The notes under the pieces are model-generated. The model did no database searches and had not been told where the DNA came from. It saw only the letters and a list, made by a program, of their open reading frames with translations. Positions 7,061 to 13,189 of a DNA stretch of 35,238 nt are shown here, piece by piece. Within the stretch, counting starts at the first letter, position 1. Each line of letters starts with the position of its first letter. Source of the stretch: CAZGXM01 sp964529795 (GTDB lineage: Bacteria > Bacillota > JADQBR01); NCBI GenBank assembly GCA_964529795.1, contig CAZGXM010000022.1, forward strand, positions 1 through 35,238. The letters run 5' to 3'. The position numbers were made by a program, and so were the translations under genes.

Positions 7061-8476
7061 CTATTTTTCCGACAGGAATGCATGATATGCCCGCACCGTG
7101 TGATAAAAGTCTATTTTGCTGGCAATCTCCAGCGGTGCATGCATGTTTAAAATAGCCGGGCCACAGTCGATAGTCTGAATACCTTTGTCGGCCAAAAACT
7201 GGGCAATGGTCCCGCCGCCGCCCTGGTCCACCTTGCCCAGTTCCCCGGTCTGCCACAATATTTTATTTTTATTAAACAGCCCCCTTATTTCCGCCACGTA
7301 CTCGGCGGAAGCATCATTGGTATTATACTTTCCGCCGGCACCGGTATATTTGGTGAGCACCACCCCGCAACCCAACCGGGCAGCGTTATGTTCATCCATG
7401 ACTTCGGGATAGTTTGGGTCCACCGCGGCACTGACATCGGCGGAGATGGCCTGGGAACGGGCCAGCAGACCGTAAAGTCCCAGCTGCTCTCCGGACCAGT
7501 CAGTTAACTGTTCCAATAACTGCTCCAGCATGTTGGACTTCATACCGGTTATCCCCATACTGCCCACTTCCTCCTTGTCAGCAAACAGGCCCAGGGCCAA
7601 CCGTTGGGGCTGTCTGATGCCGGCCAGCGCTTCCAGTGCGGCATAGGCACAGATCCGGTCATCCTGACCGTAACCGGCAATCATGCTCCGGTCCAGGCCC
7701 AAATCCCGGGCCCCAGCCGCCGGTACCAGTTCCAGGTCAGCGCTGATAAAGTCCTCTTCAACCATTTGATATTTATCATGCAGGTAGTTTAAAAGCGCCA
7801 GTTTGATTGGTTCTTTGACTTCCCCGTCTTCCACGGGAATACTGCCGAAAATGATGTTCAAACTCTCCCCGGCAATAGCCTCGGCCAGTTTCTTCTGTAT
7901 TTGGTCTTTGGACAGGTGGGGCAGCAGGTCGGTGATGGTAAAAATCGGGTCATCGTCATTTTCGCCGATGACTATGGTTTTCACATCGCCGGAAGCAGTG
8001 ACCACCACCCCGTGCAGGGCCAAGGGCACCGCCGTCCACTGGTATTTTTTGATGCCGCCGTAATAATGAGTCTTACATAAACCCAAACTTTCCTGTTCAT
8101 ATAGGGGTTGGGGTTTCAGGTCCAACCGCGGGGAATCCAGGTGGCTGCCCAGCAGGCGGAAACCCCGGGAAAGGCCCTCCTTACCCCAAATACCCAGTAT
8201 TATGGACCGGTCCCGCCAAACCCAGTAAAACCTGGTCCCCGCCGACGGTGTTTTTTTACTTGCACCCGCAAGCGGTACAAAGCCGTTGTGCTTACACCAG
8301 GACAGTATTTCCGCCACCGACTCCCGCTCGGTTTTGGCACGGTTCAGAAAACTTATGTACCTTTTTGCCAGCGAAAAAACTTCTTGCCGGGTTTTGGCCG
8401 TTATTTGCTGCCAGCCGCTTTTTTTCTTAAATTTGAGCTTGTCCGCCAGTTCTTTGAACTTTTTACTTTCTGCCAT
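7061..8476 (-). CDS. M18 family zinc aminopeptidase
   Basis: A 471-residue cytosolic metallopeptidase of family M18 (aspartyl aminopeptidase / aminopeptidase I type). Visible metal-site motifs are GSHLDSPRLD (His112), GYGQDDRICAY (Asp272/273), DKEEVGSMG (Glu302, Glu303), SADVSAAVDP (Asp347) and MHAPLEIASK (His446). Family enzymes form large dodecamers that remove N-terminal residues from peptides. The ATG at 8476 has a GGGAGG site ten nucleotides upstream. It ends 55 nt before the selD start, and no link with selenium is implied. A TATACT box lies at 8513-8518 but its -35 is poor, so the promoter is not called. Confidence 0.94.
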   Translation of the reverse strand: MAESKKFKELADKLKFKKKSGWQQITAKTRQEVFSLAKRYISFLNRAKTERESVAEILSWCKHNGFVPLAGASKKTPSAGTRFYWVWRDRSIILGIWGKEGLSRGFRLLGSHLDSPRLDLKPQPLYEQESLGLCKTHYYGGIKKYQWTAVPLALHGVVVTASGDVKTIVIGENDDDPIFTITDLLPHLSKDQIQKKLAEAIAGESLNIIFGSIPVEDGEVKEPIKLALLNYLHDKYQMVEEDFISADLELVPAAGARDLGLDRSMIAGYGQDDRICAYAALEALAGIRQPQRLALGLFADKEEVGSMGITGMKSNMLEQLLEQLTDWSGEQLGLYGLLARSQAISADVSAAVDPNYPEVMDEHNAARLGCGVVLTKYTGAGGKYNTNDASAEYVAEIRGLFNKNKILWQTGELGKVDQGGGGTIAQFLADKGIQTIDCGPAILNMHAPLEIASKIDFYHTVRAYHAFLSEK

Positions 8477-8608
8477 TTTGGTTCGCCTCCCAGCATGGTT
8501 AATGTTACCAAAAGTATACTACAGTTTAGGATTTCCTGAAAAGAAAAGTTTATGAACCGGTGCATAAATTAATCCCCTTTAACTGAGACGGTAATGAAGG
8601 CAGCGCCA

Positions 8609-9904
8609 CTACCGCCTCCCGCCGCCTTCATCGTCAACCAGAACTTCCTCCATCACCGGCAGTAATTTCCAGCCATCCCCGGCTACCGTGAATCCTGCTG
8701 CGTACTCCAGCGGCACATACTGGCAAAAAATCTGCCTGTAATTGCTACCCCTGATACCCGGTACGTTCAGCTCAAAACGAAGGTCAATGTTAACGTTCTT
8801 CCCGGTAAACGCCGTGTATAACGGCAGTGTCACCACCCCGGCATAATCCAGCATTTTTGTGCTGTCCAGGTCCGGTAGCCGCTGCCACCACTCACCGGCA
8901 AACCGGGGCTGCAGGGCCAGGGGGACCGGGTTGTTTCCCGCCAGCCAGCCCAAAGATAATTTTTCATCCCAAAATATTTTCAAGGGCTGGGTAAGTTCAT
9001 GCACCTTCAACTGGCCCATCCGGCCGTAAGGTGTCAAAACGATAGACAATTGCCCCTGTTCACTTTCTTTGCCCAGCAAACGGGTGCGTCTCAAAAAGCC
9101 GGCCAAAACCTTTTCTTCCTTCAGCGGCAGGGGAAACTGTATCACCAGCCCGGATACCTTTTTTTGCGGCGCTATCTCCAGCGTATAACGGGCATAGCTC
9201 CGGGGAGTGGCCTGCAATAAACAGAAAAATAACCCAACCGTCACTATTATCACTGTGGACAGGTAGAAAACCAATGTCAGTCGGCCCGGTCCGCCCGTAA
9301 ACTTCTGCCGGGCTTTCTTTTCCAAATAGACGAAAATTGCAGCCAGTGCCACCAGTAAGTAACTCAGTACCCCACCATACCTGACAATGAAAGTTAACAG
9401 TATGCTCTGCTGCCAAAAAGATGCCAGCGCCTGGGGCGCCACCCGCAGGGCAGCAAATTGAAACAACTCCCATACCATTAACGGAAATGCTCCCATTAAA
9501 ACCAGCCAGCGGCCCCAGCCAACCATGGAAATTTCTGTTGTTACCGCCAGCGCGGCCAGTGCCAGCGCAGCAGCGGGAAAACTGAAAACCACTGACCGGA
9601 TATCTGCCATTGCCTGTACCGGCGGCGACAAAATTGCCAGGGGCAGGGCCAATACAATCAGCCAGAAACCAAAGCTTTTCAGTCCGGTTTTACAGTATAA
9701 AACCGCCGCCGTCCCACCAAGGGCCAGCAGGTAACATAACCGGTAAAAAGAAAGGTAAAACCCCCACCAAAATCCTGCTTTCACGGGTATAACCCTGCTG
9801 ACCAGGGCAGCCAGCACAAAGCCCGAAAAGATAACGACCGGTACCACCAGTATGCCTACAAGCGCCCAAAACAAGGGGTCCCATTTTCGCTGATCACTCA
9901 ACAC
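8609..9904 (-). CDS. Multi-pass membrane protein of unknown function
   Basis: A 431-residue protein I do not recognise. About seven hydrophobic segments fill residues 12-240 (near 12-35, 45-68, 78-95, 105-122, 130-150, 165-190, 215-235). A soluble C-terminal domain of about 190 residues follows, probably outside the membrane, with many beta-strand-like stretches and no catalytic motif I can name. The start is uncertain: GTG (9904) or the adjacent TTG (9901) follow a GGTGA. It stands alone between the cvpA-like gene and the aminopeptidase gene, with 165 nt upstream and 132 nt downstream. Confidence 0.72.
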   Translation of the reverse strand: MLSDQRKWDPLFWALVGILVVPVVIFSGFVLAALVSRVIPVKAGFWWGFYLSFYRLCYLLALGGTAAVLYCKTGLKSFGFWLIVLALPLAILSPPVQAMADIRSVVFSFPAAALALAALAVTTEISMVGWGRWLVLMGAFPLMVWELFQFAALRVAPQALASFWQQSILLTFIVRYGGVLSYLLVALAAIFVYLEKKARQKFTGGPGRLTLVFYLSTVIIVTVGLFFCLLQATPRSYARYTLEIAPQKKVSGLVIQFPLPLKEEKVLAGFLRRTRLLGKESEQGQLSIVLTPYGRMGQLKVHELTQPLKIFWDEKLSLGWLAGNNPVPLALQPRFAGEWWQRLPDLDSTKMLDYAGVVTLPLYTAFTGKNVNIDLRFELNVPGIRGSNYRQIFCQYVPLEYAAGFTVAGDGWKLLPVMEEVLVDDEGGGRR

Positions 9905-10069
9905 CCTTCACCGCCACAATACTTCTTTTTTAAAAAGTTATGGGTAGGTTTTGAGATATATACCTATTGCGGGCATAAAAAAAGCCCTTATGTTTATCAG
10001 CTTTGCCGACAAACCAAGAGCGCCTTTTTAAAATAAATCCAAACTTTAAGCATACACAAGCCGGGATGC

Positions 10070-10738
10070 TCACGCCAAAAACAATTTGGTCATGACAAAG
10101 CGAAACAGGAAAATGAGTTTTGGGGCCAGTAGCGATTCTTTCAGCGCTGTACTGAAGGTACCGAGACTGCCGCCGTCGGGGAGGGATGCCCCCGCGGCCA
10201 GTACCGGTGATATCACTGCCAGCACCAGGCCCAGGCCAACCGCCATGGCTAGCGACGCTGCCAGCAGCCCGCCCAGACGGTTGATGCCGCCGAAAAAGGT
10301 ACGGCTGATACTTTTGGTTATAATCAGGGCCAGCACCCGCAGGGTAAAGCTTGTTATCACCAGCAGAAGCAAAAATACCACCGCCACCCAGACCATATAA
10401 CCAAGGCCGTTGACCAGCCCTGCCACGTTGGTTTGGGCAATGTTGCCCGCCACTGCGGACAAAACAGTGCGGTAAAGGTCCGCGGTGATGCTGTCGTTGG
10501 CCGGTTGCGCCAGTGCTGTCAGGCCGGGGAACTTGTCCACCAGCCAGACGGTAATTTTTCCGGCAACATGATAGCGCGCATCGAGAAAATCGGCAGCAGG
10601 CCTGGCCAGGACCAAAGCTGCGCTAAAACCCGCCAGCAGCCCGACCAAACCGGTAATGGCGCTCAACAAGCCCCGGTGGTAACCCCGGACAGCAGCCAAC
10701 GCCATCAGCAGGAGAATTATCCAGTCTAAATAATTCAT
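10070..10738 (-). CDS. CvpA family membrane protein
   Basis: A 222-residue protein with the CvpA layout: an N-terminal hydrophobic segment starting NYLDWIILLLMALAAVRGYHRGL, a second at about 28-45 (GLVGLLAGFSAALVLARP), a third near 110-130 and a fourth near 155-175 preceded by TKSISRTFFGGINRLGG. The early D-x-x-I and RG-x-x-RGL pattern is typical of the family, associated in E. coli with colicin V production and envelope stress. The ATG at 10738 has an AAGGAG site six nucleotides upstream; six upstream codons in frame are excluded. It is probably cotranscribed with the small membrane protein gene 33 nt upstream. Confidence 0.85.
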   Translation of the reverse strand: MNYLDWIILLLMALAAVRGYHRGLLSAITGLVGLLAGFSAALVLARPAADFLDARYHVAGKITVWLVDKFPGLTALAQPANDSITADLYRTVLSAVAGNIAQTNVAGLVNGLGYMVWVAVVFLLLLVITSFTLRVLALIITKSISRTFFGGINRLGGLLAASLAMAVGLGLVLAVISPVLAAGASLPDGGSLGTFSTALKESLLAPKLIFLFRFVMTKLFLA

Positions 10739-10771
10739 GATGTACTCCTTTACCAATAAAACTTTTCGGCC

Positions 10772-11062
10772 TCATTTTTTCCCGGAGCGCATCTGACCCC
10801 GAACTGCCTTTTTGCCCACCAATTCATAAAGTGTATTTGCACCCCGGGAAACAATAATTCCCGAGAGCAGGTAATCCACAATTGGGTATGGGGTTTCCAG
10901 TTCCATGGCACTGAATATCCCCACCTGGTAGACGGTACACAAAAACATGCCAATGGCCATGGATACCAACTGGCTGTACCGGTCGGTAACCAGCTTTTTA
11001 AAGACGGATGTCAGAAATTCCACCACCAATGCCATAAAAATCAACGCTTCTATCGCCTGCAC
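10772..11062 (-). CDS. Small membrane protein, unknown
   Basis: A 96-residue protein with hydrophobic stretches near 5-22, 33-52 and 62-73 and a basic tail. Its pattern (EFLTSVFKKLVTDRYSQLVSMAIG) recalls small holin-like or phage-related membrane proteins, but I cannot assign a family. It uses a GTG start with an AAGGGGG site eight nucleotides upstream. It sits between panB and the cvpA-like gene on the same strand with short spacing, so it is probably expressed with them. Confidence 0.7.
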   Translation of the reverse strand: MQAIEALIFMALVVEFLTSVFKKLVTDRYSQLVSMAIGMFLCTVYQVGIFSAMELETPYPIVDYLLSGIIVSRGANTLYELVGKKAVRGQMRSGKK

Positions 11063-11138
11063 TTGCCGTTCCCCCTTTTTTTACGGACTTGCCATAAATA
11101 TATGTCCCGGCAAAGGGGGTTAGAATAACTTTTAGCTT

Positions 11139-12103
11139 TTACTTAAACGTATGCTCCTCGGCAGGGAAACTGCCGCCCTTTACTTCTTCCTTATATTCAT
11201 TTAAGGCGGCAATGATCTCTTTTGACAAGTTCCGGTACTGTTTGACGAAACGGGGTTGAAAGCGGTCAAACAGTCCCAGCAGGTCATGATACACCAGTAC
11301 CTGCCCGTCACAACCGGGCCCGGCGCCAANNNNNNNNNNNNNNNNNNNNNNNNNNNNNNNNNNNNNNNNNNNNNNNNNNNNNNNNNNNNNNNNNNNNNNN
11401 NNNNNNNNNNNNNNNNNNNNNNNNNNNNNCCCAGCAGGTCATGATACACCAGTACCTGCCCGTCACAACCGGGCCCGGCGCCAATGCCGATAGTAGGTAC
11501 CGCCAATTCCGCGGTAATACGGTCAGCCAGCCCCACCGGGACACATTCCAGGACCACACCGAAAACACCTGCATCCTCCAGGGCCCGGGCGTCATTGATC
11601 ATCTTCTCCGCCGCCGTCTCTGAACGTCCCTGCACCTTGAAACCACCCAGTTTAGTGGCAGTCTGCGGGGTCAGCCCCAAATGCCCCAATACCGGAATGC
11701 CGGCGTCCACAATGGCCTTTATCACCGGCGCCATCTCCACGCCACCCTCCAGTTTTACCGCATGGGCACCGGCCTCCTTGATCAGGCGGCCGGCATTTCT
11801 GATGGCTTCCTCCCGGGAAATGTTATAGGACATAAAAGGCATGTCCGCAGTAACAAAGGCCCGTTTCACCGCCCGGGTAACAGCCCGGGTATGGTGCAGC
11901 ATGTCCGCCATGGTCACAGGTACCGTGTCTTCCAGCCCCAGTACAGTCATACCCAAAGAATCTCCCACCAGAATCATATCAATGCCCGCCCGGTCCACCA
12001 GCAATGCCGTGGGGTAATCATAGGCGGTCAACATGGTAATTTTTTCTCCCGCCGCTTTCATTTCCCGCAGCAAATCAATGGTTGCCTTTTCGCTCACAGC
12101 CAT
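11139..12103 (-). CDS. panB: 3-methyl-2-oxobutanoate hydroxymethyltransferase, interrupted by an assembly gap
   Basis: PanB transfers a hydroxymethyl group from methylene-tetrahydrofolate to alpha-ketoisovalerate, giving ketopantoate, the first step of pantothenate synthesis. Motifs seen: TAYDYPTA, LVGDSLGM near 43-50, HTRAV, LGLTPQTA, GIGAGPGCDGQVLVYHDLLG and the tail GSFPAEEHTF. The gene contains 100 Ns (11330-11429) flanked by identical 55-bp copies. Removing one copy plus the Ns gives a single frame of exactly 810 nt (269 residues), the normal PanB size, ending at the TAA at 11139-11141. Without this correction the frame shifts after the gap and gives a false C-terminus ending at 11201. 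The ATG has a GGAGGGG site, and a strong promoter lies just upstream. Confidence 0.95.
11275..11329. repeat. Left copy of the 55-bp duplication flanking the N gap
   Basis: These 55 bases are identical to 11430-11484 on the other side of the Ns. They encode the same PanB segment (around GPGCDGQVLVYHDLLG). They are best read as unmerged contig ends, not as a biological repeat. Confidence 0.93.
11330..11429. other. Assembly gap (100 Ns)
   Basis: Exactly 100 N characters, the conventional size for a gap of unknown length. The flanks overlap by 55 identical bases, so the true gap length is probably negative and nothing is missing. Confidence 0.97.
11430..11484. repeat. Right copy of the 55-bp duplication flanking the N gap
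   Basis: Identical to 11275-11329. The panB reading frame runs correctly through this copy from the start codon side. Confidence 0.93.
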
Positions 12104-12136
12104 CGCCCCTCCATAACAGTCAGAAGATTTATGTTT

Positions 12137-12165
12137 ATTATATTACCTTTAGTAATATTTAACAA
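12137..12165 (-). promoter_or_regulatory. panB promoter with a palindrome in its spacer
   Basis: On the minus strand TTGTTA (12165-12160) and a perfect TATAAT (12142-12137) are spaced by 17 nt, 34 nt before the panB start. The spacer contains the inverted repeat ATATTAC (12158-12152) and GTAATAT (12146-12140), whose second arm runs into the -10. This is a plausible operator for an unknown repressor, though an AT-rich palindrome can also arise by chance. Confidence 0.65.
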
Positions 12166-12247
12166 GAAACAACCAGCATTTCCCGCACCCGGGTGCTGGT
12201 TTGCGATACCTGTCAGGCAAAGAAATTTACGAAATATTTATAGTTTT

Positions 12248-12290
12248 ACGCATAGTTATAGGGGCTTTAGCTTATACTATAACTAAGCGT
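12248..12290. repeat. Long inverted repeat upstream of the panB promoter
   Basis: The arms TAGTTATAG (12253-12261) and CTATAACTA (12277-12285) pair perfectly over 9 bp. They extend, past one A-A mismatch, with ACGC (12248-12251) and GCGT (12287-12290). The loop is 15 nt. No T-run follows on either strand, so it is not a standard terminator. It could be a regulatory RNA hairpin or a protein site. Confidence 0.5.
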
Positions 12291-12327
12291 GTGTGACATG
12301 ACTTGAAGTACAAGCACGCGCGCCCGC

Positions 12328-12355
12328 GGACCGGTGTTTGGGTAGGCACCGGTCC
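12328..12355. repeat. GC-rich hairpin in the DUF441-panB intergenic region
   Basis: GGACCGGTG (12328-12336) pairs perfectly with CACCGGTCC (12347-12355) around a 10-nt loop. On the minus strand it lies 48 nt after the stop of the possible 50-residue ORF and lacks a following T-run. On the plus strand a T-rich stretch comes only about 20 nt later. A terminator is possible but not typical. Confidence 0.5.
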
Positions 12356-12402
12356 CTGTATCTTTGTTTGGCATTTTTTCGATGCACACTCAGCTGTGGG
12401 CC

Positions 12403-12555
12403 TTAGCCGGCCTTCCTGAAAAAACCCCCTTCCTCCTCACCGGGAAAACCGGGAGGGACAGGTTCTTCAGGAACTTCCGCAGGATTTTCCGGATGAATTA
12501 CTTCATCCGGTTGCGGCATTTCCGGGACAGCAGGTTGGTCAATACGCAAAAGCAT
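12403..12555 (-). CDS. Possible 50-residue Pro/Glu-rich protein
   Basis: A short frame starting MLLRIDQPAVPEMPQPDEV and ending GGFFRKAG has a GGGGTGA site six nucleotides before its ATG and lies 77 nt downstream of the DUF441 gene on the same strand. About half of its residues are Pro, Glu or Gly, so it would be disordered and acidic. I recognise no family. It occupies a stretch otherwise empty of genes (12104-12632), and low-complexity composition can also mimic coding, so the call is tentative. Confidence 0.4.
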   Translation of the reverse strand: MLLRIDQPAVPEMPQPDEVIHPENPAEVPEEPVPPGFPGEEEGGFFRKAG

Positions 12556-12632
12556 CTGTTTTCACCCCATTGGCTTTTTTATTAACATGCCCGGAAATGA
12601 GAAATAAATTCTCGGATGCCAAGGAGAGGTCT

Positions 12633-13094
12633 CTACTGAGAGGGCCACTGGCCCAAAAGCCTCAACAGCAGCGCCGCAATCCCCCCCGCCATCAGCGGCC
12701 CCACCGGAATTCCCTTTAAAAATACTATCCCCAGGATGGAGCCAAAAACCAGACCGATCATCACTTCCGGTTTCTGCTGCAGCATTTCCAGCCCCTTGCC
12801 GTTTAAGCTGGTGGCAATGGCCCCGCTCACTAAAGCCACCAAACCGGGAATGGAGAAAAAGGAGGTCAGTATCTGCTTACTCCCGACCTTGTTGGCGGCA
12901 AAGGGCACCAGCACGGAAATCACCAGAAACAACAGCCCCAGTTCCAGTCCCCGCCTTTCCAAAGTGGGCAGAAAGCGCTCGAGATTGACATAATCAATTA
13001 CCAGCAGAATGGCCGCAGCGGCAGCGATAATGTCCGACTTGCCCAAAATGCCCAGTACTAAAATCAAGATAATAATCCAGTTGACCTGTGGCAC
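12633..13094 (-). CDS. DUF441 (UPF0756) family membrane protein
   Basis: A 153-residue protein with four to five hydrophobic segments (near 5-18, 20-36, 52-68, 82-97, 108-140) and the family features VLGILGKSDIIAAAAAILLV, VPFAANKVG and GIPVGPLMAGGIAALLL. It is an integral membrane protein of unknown function, widespread in Firmicutes. The GTG at 13094 has a GGAGG site eight nucleotides upstream. The frame also opens two codons earlier with a TTG that abuts that site, so the GTG is preferred. Confidence 0.87.
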   Translation of the reverse strand: MPQVNWIIILILVLGILGKSDIIAAAAAILLVIDYVNLERFLPTLERRGLELGLLFLVISVLVPFAANKVGSKQILTSFFSIPGLVALVSGAIATSLNGKGLEMLQQKPEVMIGLVFGSILGIVFLKGIPVGPLMAGGIAALLLRLLGQWPSQ

Positions 13095-13152
13095 AAACAA
13101 CCCCTCCGGTTATATCCTATTCACGGGGGGACGGGACTAGACTACCAAAGAA

Positions 13153-13182
13153 CCAAAAGGCCGGTACGCGTACTAAACCGGC
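13153..13182 (-). terminator. Probable terminator of the MoxR/VWA operon
   Basis: On the minus strand, just after the last operon gene, GCCGGT (13182-13177) pairs with ACCGGC (13165-13160), followed by CTTTTGG. The stem is good but the T-run is only four long, so termination may be weak and may let transcripts reach the DUF441 gene. Confidence 0.45.
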
Positions 13183-13189
13183 TGAAAAT

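Noticed and set aside
9961..10069. Possible riboswitch (GGCAAAGCTG motif) or terminator (GGGC/GCCC) between the cvpA-like gene and the 431-residue protein gene
   Set aside because: The GGCAAAGC string recalls part of a cyclic di-GMP-I riboswitch, but the other conserved helices are absent, and the GGGC hairpin has only four pairs.
11308..11623. Apparent ORFs running into and out of the N gap on both strands
   Set aside because: They are artefacts of the duplicated contig ends and of reading Ns as open sequence.
12364..12585. Plus-strand 73-codon frame in the DUF441-panB gap
   Set aside because: No ribosome binding site, and the peptide is basic and irregular; the opposite-strand 50-codon frame is better supported.
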